From positions 990,595-1,054,594 of the forward strand of contig CBDFGS010000013.1 of assembly GCA_965247255.1 (NCBI GenBank): DNA of 64,000 nt, in the 5' to 3' direction. How positions within the stretch are numbered: the first letter of the stretch is position 1; the number at the start of each line of letters is the position of its first letter. The position numbers and the translations under genes were made by a program. Below are positions 44,602 to 53,820 of the stretch, one piece after another. The stretch is from CBDFGS01 sp965247255 (lineage in GTDB: Bacteria; Chloroflexota; Dehalococcoidia; Lucifugimonadales; CAUZJF01). The notes under the pieces are model-generated. The model did no database searches and was not told where the DNA came from. It saw only the letters and a list, made by a program, of their open reading frames with translations.

Positions 44602-45867
44602 TTATTTACCCTTCCCAAGGTTGGCAAGGAACTCCTTGTTGTCGGTGGTCCTTGCCATCTGCTCCAGCACCTTCTCGGTTGCATCTGAGGAGTCCATAGA
44701 GTCGCTGGACAGCATGCTCACCATCCTGCGCAGCAGCCAGACCTGCTTCAGCGTAGGTTCGTCCAGCAGCAACTCGTCCCGTCGGGTGCCGCTGCGCGTG
44801 ATGTCGATGGACGGGAACGTGCGACGCTCCGAGAGCTTCCGGTCCAGGTGGACCTCCATGTTGCCCGTCGCCTTGAACTCCTCGTAGATCACGTCGTCCA
44901 TCCGGCTGCCCGTGTCCACCAGACACGCCGAGATTATGGTCAGACTCCCGCCGTTTTCGCAGTTGCGCGCCGCTCCAAGGAACTGCCTGGGCGGGTAGAG
45001 CGCTATCGGATCGATGCCTCCTGAGAGCGTCCGGCCGCTCGTCGGGATCGACAAATTGTACGCGCGGGTCAGGCGCGTGAGGCTATCCAGCAAGATCACT
45101 ACGTCCCTCCCAACCTCAACCAGCCTCTTCGCACGCTCCAGGGCTAGCTCGGCCACCCGGCAATGGTCCTCCACCGGCTCGTCGAACGTCGAGCTGTAGA
45201 TCTCGCCATCCACGGAGCGCATCACGTCGGTCACCTCTTCCGGACGCTCGCCGACCAGGGCGACCATAAGGTGGATGTCGGGAGCGTTGGCGGTGATTCC
45301 GTTGGCGATCTGCTTGAGCATCGTGGTCTTTCCCGCTTTGGGCGGGGAGACTATCAGCCCTCGCGTTCCCCGCCCAATGGGAGCGACCAGGTCTATCAGG
45401 CGGGTGGAGAGGTTCTTGCGGGTCGTTTCTAGAACTATTCGTTCGGAGGGAAAGATCGGGGTGAGTCGTTCGAACTTGGGGCGGTCCCGGGCGGTGTCTG
45501 GTTCGAGGCCGTTTACGGCCTCGACTCGCACGAGGCTAAAATAGCGCTCGCCATCCTTGGGCGGCCTCACCTGTCCTGCGACCTGGTCACCGGACCTGAG
45601 GCCGAACCTTCTGATCTGAGACTGGGATACGTAGGCGTCCCCCGTCCCGGGGTCGTCGCTCTGATTTCTTAAGAACCCGTAGCCCCCGTCGCTCACTATC
45701 GCCAGGACGCCGCTGGCCAGTATCTGGCCGTTCTTCTCGGCGTGCGACTTCATGATCTTGAGCATGAGGTCCTGCCGCCTGGACGCCCCGTTTTCTGTGA
45801 TTCCAAGGTCCAGGGCCAGGTCCTGCAACTCTTCCTTGGTCTTCGCGTGCAACTCTGCTAGGTTCAT
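44602..45867 (-). CDS. rho: Transcription termination factor Rho
   Basis: A 421-aa hexameric RNA helicase that ends transcription. Domains in order: N-terminal Rho_N helices (LAELHAKTKEELQDLALDLG), cold-shock RNA-binding domain (GVLAIVSDGGYGFLRN...DAYVSQSQIRRFGLRSGDQVAG), then the ATPase with Walker A SPPKAGKTT, Walker B VVILLDSLTR, Q-loop YNLSIPTSGRTLSGG and ACLVDTGSRMDDVIYEEFKATGNMEVHLDR. Start chosen at ATG 45867; an in-frame codon at 45879 is possible. Confidence 0.97.
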   Translation of the reverse strand: MNLAELHAKTKEELQDLALDLGITENGASRRQDLMLKIMKSHAEKNGQILASGVLAIVSDGGYGFLRNQSDDPGTGDAYVSQSQIRRFGLRSGDQVAGQVRPPKDGERYFSLVRVEAVNGLEPDTARDRPKFERLTPIFPSERIVLETTRKNLSTRLIDLVAPIGRGTRGLIVSPPKAGKTTMLKQIANGITANAPDIHLMVALVGERPEEVTDVMRSVDGEIYSSTFDEPVEDHCRVAELALERAKRLVEVGRDVVILLDSLTRLTRAYNLSIPTSGRTLSGGIDPIALYPPRQFLGAARNCENGGSLTIISACLVDTGSRMDDVIYEEFKATGNMEVHLDRKLSERRTFPSIDITRSGTRRDELLLDEPTLKQVWLLRRMVSMLSSDSMDSSDATEKVLEQMARTTDNKEFLANLGKGK

Positions 45868-46296
45868 TCTCCACCCCAAGTACTGGGCGTCTGATCTACA
45901 ACTCCGAATCCGGTATTAAGCGCAGCTAGTGGCAAGGGCAGTCTTTGGAAAACTCTTGACGAGGATGTAACAAAAGGTGGAGAGGCTCAGAAGCGCTTTG
46001 CTGTCGACCGTCGAGCCGGCCGAAGGGCCGTGGCAACGCCGATTCCTTATCTAAACTAAGAGCGTGCAGGCCTCTCTAACGTTAGGGTACGGGCGTTCGG
46101 GTCCGTTGTATGTGGCTTCAGAGAAGGACTTAAGAAAGCGGTCTCTGGGGCCGCCCCTGGCTTACCCATAGAACACCAGAGGGGAGGGAGGGACTCTCGG
46201 GCGCGGTTAGCTGATCGTCCTATCGGCGGAGGTGCTCCGCCGCGCCATCATCAACTGGGGAAGTAAATTCATGCTAGCACATCCATGAGCGGGCGT
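45868..46296. other. Intergenic region between rho and pyrG
   Basis: About 429 bp: the rho upstream region and the end of the pyrG transcript. No gene-like ORF. A perfect 8-bp hairpin with a 3-base loop, CGGCGGAG (46224-46231) and CTCCGCCG (46235-46242), lies 55 bp after the pyrG stop; without a T-run it is a weak terminator candidate. No clear -35/-10 for rho was found. Confidence 0.4.
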
Positions 46297-47952
46297 CTAG
46301 ACCCTTCGCGTTGGTTTCTCCGCTTCTAGGGGCATGATGTGCTGGCCGCCCTCCCTAAGCGTGTTCTTCGCCAACCCCACGAACTCACGGAACAAGGGAT
46401 GGGGCCTGTTGGGTCTCGAGAGGAATTCGGGATGCGACTGCACGCCAACCATGAAAGGATGGCCGCCCATCTCCATTATCTCGACTAGATTCCCGTCGGG
46501 CGAGAGCCCCGTCGGCCACAGTCGGACCGACTCCAGCGCCTCGCGGTAGGAGTTGTTGACCTCGAAGCGGTGACGGTGTCTCTCGCCTACGGTCACCGCC
46601 CCATAGGCTCGCGCCGCCCAGCTATCGGGGAGCACCTCGCATGGGTATACTCCCAAGCGCATCGTCCCGCCCATGTCGGTCACCCCGCGCTGATCGGGCA
46701 TCAAGTCGATCACCGGGTCCTCGGTATCGGGGTCGAATTCGGTAGAGTTGGCCGATTTGAGCTCGAGAAGGTCGCGGGCCACCTCGATAACCATAACCTG
46801 CATGCCGAGGCATAGCCCCAAATACGGGACCTCGTTCTCCCTGGCGTACCTCACCGTCTCGATCATTCCGTTCACACCCCGAGGCCCGAACCCGCCAGGC
46901 ACGACTATCCCCTGCGCGGAGTCCAAGAACATCTCCGGGCCCTCGCGCTCCACATCCTCGGCTTGCACCCACATGATCTCGATGTCCCTGCCCTGGGAGA
47001 GCCCCGCGTGAAGCAGGGCCTCTTTCACGGAGATGTACGAGTCTGGCAGTTCGACGTACTTGCCGACTACCGCTATCGGCACGATATCCTTGAGCTTCAG
47101 GATTGAGGCCACCATTCCTTGCCATCCAGCCATATCTCTGCCCGAGGAGGGGATGCGCAGCGTTCTCAGTATGAGCTCGCCCAGCCCCTCCTCCTCTAGT
47201 ATCAGCGGCACCTCGTATACAGAAGATACTGTAGGTAGCCCAATCACCCCCTCACGCGAGACGTCGCAGTGCACCGCGATCTTGTCCTTGGTGTCGTCTT
47301 CTATTGGCTCGTCGCTGCGACACATAATCGCGTCGGGCTGAATCCCGATGCTTCTGAGCTCTCTCACACTATGCTGTGTCGGCTTGGTCTTCAACTCTCC
47401 AGTAGTCGATATATAAGGAAGGTAGGTGACGTGGATGTAGAAGACGTTGTCCCGCCCCGCCTCGTTGCGCATCTGGCGGATGGCCTCGAGGAACGGCAGT
47501 CCCTCGATGTCGCCGACTGTGCCACCTACCTCGACCACGATGACGTCCGCCCCGCTCTGTTTCGCCAGTGAGTCGAGACGCTCCTTTATCGCATCGGTCA
47601 AGTGCGGAATGGCCTGTATCGTTCCGCCCAGGAACTCTCCCCGCCGCTCGCGCGCGATCACGTCACCGTAGATCTGCCCGGCAGTGACGTTCGAGGACTC
47701 AGTGAGGTCGATGTCGATGAACCGCTCATAGTGGCCGAGGTCCAGGTCCGTCTCGCAGCCGTCGGCCGTGACGAACACCTCTCCGTGCTGGTAGGGCGAC
47801 ATCGTCCCCGGGTCAACATTAAGGTAGGGATCGAACTTCAGGACCGACACCGAGATGCCGCGGCTCTTGAGGATGCGCCCGATCGACGCAACGGTAATCC
47901 CTTTCCCTACGCCGCTGACGACGCCGCCGGTGACGAAGATAAACCTGGTCAT
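46297..47952 (-). CDS. pyrG: CTP synthase
   Basis: 551 aa; makes CTP from UTP, ATP and glutamine. The synthetase domain opens with FIFVTGGVVSGVGKGITVASIGRILK and has DPYLNVDPGTMSPYQHGEVFVTADGCETDLDLGHYERF. The glutaminase domain has the nucleophile Cys in YLGLCLGMQVMVIE, with His and Glu in QSHPEFLSRP. Length is normal. The start lies about 205 bp from a well-formed promoter, leaving an unusually long leader. Confidence 0.97.
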   Translation of the reverse strand: MTRFIFVTGGVVSGVGKGITVASIGRILKSRGISVSVLKFDPYLNVDPGTMSPYQHGEVFVTADGCETDLDLGHYERFIDIDLTESSNVTAGQIYGDVIARERRGEFLGGTIQAIPHLTDAIKERLDSLAKQSGADVIVVEVGGTVGDIEGLPFLEAIRQMRNEAGRDNVFYIHVTYLPYISTTGELKTKPTQHSVRELRSIGIQPDAIMCRSDEPIEDDTKDKIAVHCDVSREGVIGLPTVSSVYEVPLILEEEGLGELILRTLRIPSSGRDMAGWQGMVASILKLKDIVPIAVVGKYVELPDSYISVKEALLHAGLSQGRDIEIMWVQAEDVEREGPEMFLDSAQGIVVPGGFGPRGVNGMIETVRYARENEVPYLGLCLGMQVMVIEVARDLLELKSANSTEFDPDTEDPVIDLMPDQRGVTDMGGTMRLGVYPCEVLPDSWAARAYGAVTVGERHRHRFEVNNSYREALESVRLWPTGLSPDGNLVEIMEMGGHPFMVGVQSHPEFLSRPNRPHPLFREFVGLAKNTLREGGQHIMPLEAEKPTRRV

Positions 47953-48058
47953 CGTGGCCCGGCCCTCCGGTCAGACCCCGCGCCCAAAAGGCGTACGTCG
48001 CCCAAGGCTGGGGAGAGGGAGAGACACCGGTCCGGTGGACAGCGAGAGAGAGGTTGGT

Positions 48059-48112
48059 GCTGCGGCGGATGCGTGGTCTTGACCACTACACCACCAGTCC
48101 GTCAACCGCAGC
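48059..48112 (-). promoter_or_regulatory. Hairpin in the pyrG leader
   Basis: Read on the minus strand, GCTGCGG (48106-48112) can pair with CCGCAGC (48059-48065), and inside this GTGGTC (48081-48086) pairs with GACCAC (48073-48078) over a 2-base loop. It lies in the predicted 5' untranslated RNA of pyrG. Its role, if any, is unknown. Confidence 0.4.
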
Positions 48113-48162
48113 CGAAAGGGTTGCAGGTGCCACTGTCCGCCAATTCAGAGATCGTTGCGCAG

Positions 48163-48192
48163 AGTATAGGATGTGGCAAAATCCCTTGTCAA
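48163..48192 (-). promoter_or_regulatory. Predicted sigma70 promoter of pyrG
   Basis: On the minus strand: perfect -35 TTGACA (48187-48192), 18-bp spacer, -10 TATACT (48163-48168, five of six consensus bases). Expected start near 48156, about 205 nt before the pyrG ATG. Confidence 0.75.
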
Positions 48193-48419
48193 CAGAGTGT
48201 TGAGCCGGGCCGGCCCCTTTGCAAGCCTCCCGTCGAGCGCTTACACTCAGCGTCAGGCAGCGGACACCGCTGGTCCCTCGGAGGCACTCGGGACCCCGCA
48301 ACCGCGAAGTCTCCGACGAGGAATCTGAGAGGGAGTCGCCGCGCTCTGCCCTACGACTCACACTGGCAAGACCACCGTTTTCCGGCGGCCGCGCTCCTTG
48401 AGGACGCGGGTATACCGGC

Positions 48420-49331
48420 ATGAGATATTTCCGCCTGTCTGATCGGAGCGGCCGTTCCCGGCTGTGCGCCGAGGTCGAGCCGGGGCGGCTCGCCGACCTG
48501 ACGTCGGTCCGACCCGACCTCACCCGGCTCGAGCAACTGGCCGAGGCCGCATCGCTATCTTCTCGCGGGATCGACGAGATAGTCCTCGGCCTGCTCGACT
48601 CCCCGGCCAGCCTCGATACACACGACCTAGCGAAGGTCATTGAGGACTCCAGGGATGGGAAACAAGGCCTGACGCTGCGCCGCCCGTTCGACCCGCCTGA
48701 GGTCTGGGCCGCCGGCGTCACATACAAGAATAGCGAGATGGAGAGGAAACGCGAGAGTGGCAGCCCCGACGTCTACGCCAAAGTGTATGCGGCCGAGCGA
48801 CCGGAGCTCTTCTTCAAGTCGACCGCCGAGCGGTGCGCGGGGCCATTCGAGTCCATAGGCATCCGCGCCGACTCAGGCTGGAACGTGCCTGAGCCCGAGT
48901 TGGCGTTCGCCCTGTTCAGGGGAGAGATCATCGGCTACACCATCGGCAACGACGTAAGCAGCCGCTCGATCGAAGGTGAAAACCCGCTCTACTTGCCGCA
49001 GGCGAAAATCTACGATCGCTCGTGTTCGATCGGCCCCTGTTTTGCCACCGCCGAGATGGTGGACGACCCTCACAAACTAGACGTCCGGGCGACGGTCCTC
49101 CGCGACGGGCTTGAGGTCTTCGCCCGCTCCTCCTCAACCTCCCTCATGGCCAGGCGATGCGACCAGATCGCCGACTGGCTTCAGCGACACAACCCGGTCC
49201 CCAACATGACCACCGTTCTCACCGGAACAGATATTGTGCCGCCGCCGGAGTTCACCCTCCAGGAAGACGACGTGGTCGTCATCGCGATCGACCGGATCGG
49301 GGAGCTCGAGAACCGAGTCGTCGTAGTGTAG
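48420..49331 (+). CDS. Fumarylacetoacetate hydrolase family protein
   Basis: 303 aa. A C-terminal FAH domain carries the metal-binding pattern: VPEPELAFALF (Glu-x-Glu) and GYTIGNDVSSRSIEGENPLYLPQAKIYDRSCSIGPC (Asp and Lys positions). The N-terminal part and the WAAGVTYKNSEMERKRES block resemble the 2-keto-3-deoxy-sugar-acid dehydratase group of this superfamily, so sugar-acid breakdown is a reasonable guess; other hydrolases or decarboxylases are possible. Convergent with the TPR gene, 13 bp apart. Confidence 0.85.
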   Translation: MRYFRLSDRSGRSRLCAEVEPGRLADLTSVRPDLTRLEQLAEAASLSSRGIDEIVLGLLDSPASLDTHDLAKVIEDSRDGKQGLTLRRPFDPPEVWAAGVTYKNSEMERKRESGSPDVYAKVYAAERPELFFKSTAERCAGPFESIGIRADSGWNVPEPELAFALFRGEIIGYTIGNDVSSRSIEGENPLYLPQAKIYDRSCSIGPCFATAEMVDDPHKLDVRATVLRDGLEVFARSSSTSLMARRCDQIADWLQRHNPVPNMTTVLTGTDIVPPPEFTLQEDDVVVIAIDRIGELENRVVVV

Positions 49332-49344
49332 TCGCGGTCGTTAC

Positions 49345-50763
49345 TTAGGGACTGGACTCCAGCTCCTTGGCCCTGGCGAGGTCGCTCCGGGCTTCCGCCT
49401 CCTTGCCGAGCCGGCTGTACGCTTTTGCACGATCCGCGTAGGCGCGCGCAAGTTCGGGGTCGATTCGGATCGCTGCGCTGAAGTCGTTCACGGCCGGCCC
49501 AAGGTCATCGCGCGTTAGATGGATGAGCCCTCGGTTATAGTAAGCGACTGGGTCTTCCGGCTCCAGACGAATGGCCTCGCCGATGTCCTTGATGGCGAGA
49601 TCCAAGCGGCCGAGCCCGGCCTGCGCCGCACCCCGGTTGTTCAGGGCGTCAGCGTACTTGGGCTCAAGGCGGATTGCCGCGTCGTAGTCATCGATCGCTC
49701 GGCCCAACCGGCCCTGATTAAAGTGCGCTAGGCCTCTGTTGTTAAAGGCGGCGGCATCCCCGGGCCGGAGCCTGATCGCCTCGTCGAAATCCAAGATCGC
49801 GCGCTCCATATCCCCCAGGTTGAAGTAAGCGAGGCCGCGATTGTAGTAGGCGAGCGCATGTTCCGGGTCGATTCGTAGCGCCTCGTCGAAGTCCTCGATC
49901 GCCAGGCGTACATTGCCCTCGCTAAAGCCGGCCAAGCCGCGAACGAATACTTCAGCCGCCCTTCCGATCGGCGCCGCGCCCGCGAGGCTCGGGTCCAGAC
50001 GAAGGGCCTCCTGGACGTCGGCCGCAGCGCCCTCCACTTGGCCCAGGGCCTTACGAGCCTTGCTGCGTTCGTGATACGCAGAACTGTTGCCGGGGTCTAT
50101 GGCGATCGCGCGGTTCAGATCTTCCAAGGCCTTCGCATTCTCACCCATCAGAGAATACGCAGCGCCACGATTGGCATAGGCCTCCGCCAGCCTAGGGTCG
50201 ATCTTAAGCGCGCCATCGAAATCGTCGACGGCGCGCTGGTAGCTCTTCAGGGCCGTATAGGCGAGCCCCCGCCGTTGGTACGCTCGGGCGTACCTCGGAT
50301 CGATACCTATGGCCGCATCCAGGTCCTCGATCGCGCTCTCATGCTGGTCGTTCCCCTGCGAGACCACCGCTCGTTCGTAGTAAGCCGAGGCCTCTTGCGG
50401 GTTTTGGAGAATAGCCTCCTCGAAGTCTTCGTTGGCCCGATCGAGTTGCCCCAGCGCGGCGTAGGCGGCGCCACGGCTGCTGTATCCCCTGGTGAACCCC
50501 GGGGCTCGTTTGATGCTCTCCCCAAAGTCGTCGATGGCGCGCTCGTATTCTCCCTTCGAGGCATACGCCTGGCCGCGCCCGTAGTACGCGAGAGCGTAGT
50601 GGGGCTTCAGCTCTAGGGATCGATCGTACTCCGCTATCGCCTCGTCGAACCTACCTTGACGGTACAGCTCACTCGCGGCGTCGTAGCTCTGGACCGCCGG
50701 CGATGAACATGCCGCGGACGCGATCGAGATACAGAGGGACACGAACAATAGCGAGAATCTCAT
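49345..50763 (-). CDS. TPR-repeat lipoprotein
   Basis: About 472 aa. The signal ends in a lipobox (SAAC) near residue 18, followed by about 12-13 tetratricopeptide repeats of 34 residues with the usual pattern A.YY.RG.AY...G....AI.D...A....P. It should be anchored to the outer face of the membrane and act as a protein-binding scaffold. Start taken at ATG 50763 for a normal signal peptide; the frame extends to 50802. It lies 53 bp behind the split vWA/PD40 lipoprotein gene and probably shared its transcript. Confidence 0.88.
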   Translation of the reverse strand: MRFSLLFVSLCISIASAACSSPAVQSYDAASELYRQGRFDEAIAEYDRSLELKPHYALAYYGRGQAYASKGEYERAIDDFGESIKRAPGFTRGYSSRGAAYAALGQLDRANEDFEEAILQNPQEASAYYERAVVSQGNDQHESAIEDLDAAIGIDPRYARAYQRRGLAYTALKSYQRAVDDFDGALKIDPRLAEAYANRGAAYSLMGENAKALEDLNRAIAIDPGNSSAYHERSKARKALGQVEGAAADVQEALRLDPSLAGAAPIGRAAEVFVRGLAGFSEGNVRLAIEDFDEALRIDPEHALAYYNRGLAYFNLGDMERAILDFDEAIRLRPGDAAAFNNRGLAHFNQGRLGRAIDDYDAAIRLEPKYADALNNRGAAQAGLGRLDLAIKDIGEAIRLEPEDPVAYYNRGLIHLTRDDLGPAVNDFSAAIRIDPELARAYADRAKAYSRLGKEAEARSDLARAKELESSP

Positions 50764-50815
50764 CGGCTTGAGCGGGGCCTCTCGACTGTCGACAGGACAC
50801 AACTGTGTCGCGGCT

Positions 50816-52069
50816 CTACGGACCCCACGCGGGGGACCAGTCGTCCGCCGGGTTCTCGGAGAGGTTCTTCTGATTGCTGCCGTCGGCGTTCATCGTGTAA
50901 ACCTCTCGGTCACCATCTCGCGAAGTGGTGAATGCGATACGCAGGCCGTCGGGAGACCACACTGGGTCCCAGTCCTCGGCGCGGTTCTTGCTGATGTTTG
51001 TCTGCCCTGTACCGTCCACATTCATTATGTATATCTCTCGGTTGCCGTTCCGCGTGGAAAAGAAGGCTATTCGGGTACCGTCCGGTGACCAGGCGGGGCG
51101 AAAATCGCCCGCGGGGTGGTTGGTGAGGTTGCTCTGGCTCGACCCGTCGGGAAGCATTGCGTAGATCTCTGCGTTGCCGTCTCGGTCCGACGTGAAGGCG
51201 ATCTGGGAGCTGTCGGTGGACCATGCCGCCCACCAATCGTTTGCCGAATTGTTCGTAATGCGGGTCTGATTTGAGCCGTCCGGGTCCATCAAGTATATCT
51301 CGCGGTTTCCGTCGCGATCGGAGTCGAAGGCGATCCGAAAGCCGTCCGGCGACCATGCCGGCAGCGCGTTGTTCTGTGTGATCGTCGTAGTCCGGCTCGT
51401 CAGCTTCCTCAGGTTGCTCCCGTCTCGGTTTACCGCAAAGACCTCGCGGACGACGTCGCGGGTCGAGCTGAACGCGATCTGCGACGCATCCGGAGACCAT
51501 GAGGGGACGAAGTCGTCGTGCGGATGGTTGCTGACATTCACAGGGTCCAGCCCATCGAAACCCATCACATAGATCTCCGGGTTGCCGCTCCTATCTGAGA
51601 GGAAAGCGATGCTGCCGGCAAGGGGCACGCTGTCCCCAATAAAGAAGCTCTCAGGGAAGCTCAGGCTCTTCTCCGCCCCGTAGGCGCTATTGTCGAACTC
51701 GATTGGTACTTCGAGGCTTTCCTCCGTCACGCTAAACAACGTTAGCTGGAACAGGGCGCCGAAGGCTCCGAACTCCAGTGGCTCGCTGTTTGAGGCCCGG
51801 TAATACCCGTCATCATCCGGCCCGGAGAACTGCCAGCCGTCGAGCAGCCCGCCCGCCGATTTCGGTGCAAGGCTGACCTCGAACGGCTTCCGCGTATCTA
51901 TGCGGAAGCGATAACTCCTGAGGTTTCTGGGGACATGGAGCGCTCGAACGTAGGTCTGGGCGGTCTGCTCCTCCTCGTCGACCGTCGGCGAATCGACTGC
52001 GATTCTCCCTATGTTGTCCGGGCCGTAAAATGAAGCTACGTTCAGGCCGGCGGTTTCAACGCGCCCCAC
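50816..52069 (-). pseudogene. 3' part (PD40 propeller) of lipoprotein gene split by IS1380-family copy 2
   Basis: C-terminal part of the interrupted gene. The native frame actually begins at 52099, directly beside the IS target repeat; 52069 is a GTG inside it. About 150 residues with no recognised fold are followed by at least six PD40/TolB-type blades of the form (A/S)WSPDG..IAF.S.RDGN.EIY.M..DGS. Deleting the IS and one GTTAA joins it in frame with 53785-55044: N-G-V-F-N continues as T-R-L-D-I-S-L-P-F. The fragment could still be made from an internal start but would lack the export signal. Confidence 0.8.
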
Positions 52070-52099
52070 GCCGAACGGGAGCGAGATGTCCAGCCGCGT

Positions 52100-52104
52100 G
52101 TTAA
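52100..52104. repeat. Target-site duplication GTTAA, left copy
   Basis: GTTAA directly outside the left terminal repeat of IS1380-family copy 2, repeated at 53821-53825. Confidence 0.9.
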
Positions 52105-53820
52105 CCCGAATCCACCGAAGGAGGGCGTCGGGTTAGCGTCCTGAAGCAGCAAGAAGGTGCTCCTGTGCTTCTGGGATAATGGTTTTGTAGCAAAAAACAG
52201 ACCCTGGAAAAGGAGCACCCAATAGATGCTGCCACGCAACCACCCCGACCGAATCCAAATCACCTTCGACGACCGCCGCTTGGTGGCCAATGCCGGGCTG
52301 CTCCTTCCGGCCACCCTGGCGCGGCACCTCGGCCTGCCCGAACTCGTCCGGCAGCGCCTCGACCTGGGCGATGCCCCGGGGCGGGCGAACACGAGCGACA
52401 AGATGATGACGCTGGTGGCGTCTGCGCTGGCTGGGGGCGACTGCATTGACGACGCCGATGTGTTGCGCACCGGGGGGACGGCCAGCACCCTGGGCGGCAC
52501 GGTGAAGGCGCCATCCACCCTGGGCACCTTCCTGCGCAGCTTCCGGTGGGGCCACGTCCGTCAACTCGACCGGGTGAGCCGCGAGTTGCTGGCCCGGGCT
52601 TGGCAGGCCGGGGCGGGACCCGGCGACGGGCCCCTGACCATTGACCTGGACTCCACCATCTGCGAGACCTACGGACTGGCCAAGGAGGGCGCACGCCACC
52701 ACGGCTATACCGGCAAGCGGGGCTATCACCCGCTGTTGGCCGTCGCCGCCGGCACAGGCGACGTGCTGATGGCCCGGCTGCGCGAGGGCCGGGCCAACAC
52801 CGCTCGCGGCGCCGCCCACTTCCTGCGTGAAACGGTGAGCCGGGTTCGCTACGGCGGGGCCAGCGGGCAGCTCACCATGCGTGCCGACAGCGGCTTCTAT
52901 ACCCACGCCGTGGTCGCCGTCTGCCGCCGGATCAATGTCCGCTACTCCATCACCATCCGCCAGCACAAAAGCCTGCACAATCTCATCGAGGCGATACCCG
53001 AAGATGCCTGGACGCCGATTCCTTACTGGATGGACGGTGCCGCCGATGTGGCCGAGATCACCTGCACCCCCTTCCAGGCCGAGGCAGACGCCGCGCCGGT
53101 ACGGCTCATCGTCCGGCGGGTGAAGCCGACGCCCGGTTCCCAACTGGCCCTCTTCGCCAAATACAGTTATCACGGCTTCATCACCGACCGGGACGGGGAG
53201 TTGCTCGAACTGGAGGCTGACCATCGCCGCCACGCCGAGATCGAGAATGCCATACGCGACCTCAAGTACGGCGTCGGGCTGAACCATCTCCCCTCGGGCC
53301 GCTTCGCCGCCAACGGCGCCTGGCTGGCCGTCCAGACGATGGCCCACAACCTGGCCCGCTGGACGGCGCGGATCGGTCTGGGAGAGCGGATAGCCACCAC
53401 CAAGACCCTCCGGCGGCGGTTCTTCTCCCTAGCCGGACGGCTCACCCGCTCGGCACGCCGGTTGACCCTGCATCTTCCGGATCGCTGGCCTTGGGCTGAG
53501 AAGTTCAGCCGCGCCTTGGCCCGGCTGCGAGCCATTCCACTCCCGGCCTGACGGCACCGTCGGCGACCCACCCACCGGACAACCGAAGATCCCCGCAGAC
53601 TCGCGCCAGCCCGGTCCGAGAGAGTTCCCTGCTGCGTATTCTCTCGCCATCCCCCGCATCGCAGCTCCCGCAGACGGCCATAGGGGCCCCTGTGCGGCGA
53701 TGAAGACCGTCCGCCGACCTCCCTACCCCAAATGGAACCCAGGCTATTTCCCCTGTAGCTCCCTCACCCCCCCTTCCGCTTTCCTCACGCCGTCCATCGG
53801 TGTCCTTCGGTGGATTCGGG
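52105..53820 (+). mobile_element. IS1380-family insertion sequence, copy 2
   Basis: A 1716-bp complete element with terminal repeats CCCGAATCCACCGAAGGA (left) and the complement (right, ending 53820), flanked by 5-bp direct repeats GTTAA. The transposase is on the plus strand, opposite to the host gene. The same leader inverted repeat (GGTGCTCC and GGAGCACC) and GGGATAATGG segment as in copy 1 are present. It interrupts the vWA/PD40 lipoprotein gene. Confidence 0.93.
52226..53551 (+). CDS. IS1380-family transposase, copy 2
   Basis: A 441-aa DDE transposase with intact acidic motifs (LTIDLDSTICETYG, MRADSGFYTHAVV, RRHAEIENAIRDLKYG). It shares length and overall sequence with the transposase at 7509-8834 but with many scattered substitutions, so it appears to be a distinct isoform. 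Frame complete with start ATG 52226, so the element may be active. Confidence 0.95.
   Translation: MLPRNHPDRIQITFDDRRLVANAGLLLPATLARHLGLPELVRQRLDLGDAPGRANTSDKMMTLVASALAGGDCIDDADVLRTGGTASTLGGTVKAPSTLGTFLRSFRWGHVRQLDRVSRELLARAWQAGAGPGDGPLTIDLDSTICETYGLAKEGARHHGYTGKRGYHPLLAVAAGTGDVLMARLREGRANTARGAAHFLRETVSRVRYGGASGQLTMRADSGFYTHAVVAVCRRINVRYSITIRQHKSLHNLIEAIPEDAWTPIPYWMDGAADVAEITCTPFQAEADAAPVRLIVRRVKPTPGSQLALFAKYSYHGFITDRDGELLELEADHRRHAEIENAIRDLKYGVGLNHLPSGRFAANGAWLAVQTMAHNLARWTARIGLGERIATTKTLRRRFFSLAGRLTRSARRLTLHLPDRWPWAEKFSRALARLRAIPLPA

Larger units (their letters stand above)
47953..48419. other. pyrG leader and divergent promoter region
   Basis: 467 bp between divergent pyrG and the FAH gene. 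It contains the pyrG promoter, a ~200-nt pyrG leader with a hairpin (both listed separately) and ~230 bp before the FAH gene in which no promoter was clear. No additional gene seen. Confidence 0.5.

Noticed and set aside
46224..46242. 8-bp hairpin as a Rho-independent terminator for pyrG
   Set aside because: No T-run follows on the minus strand; kept only as a note in the intergenic entry.
48070..48105. tRNA-like D-arm sequence (GTGGTGTAGTGGTC on the minus strand)
   Set aside because: The following bases do not form an anticodon arm, T-arm or acceptor stem; it is explained better as the pyrG leader hairpin.
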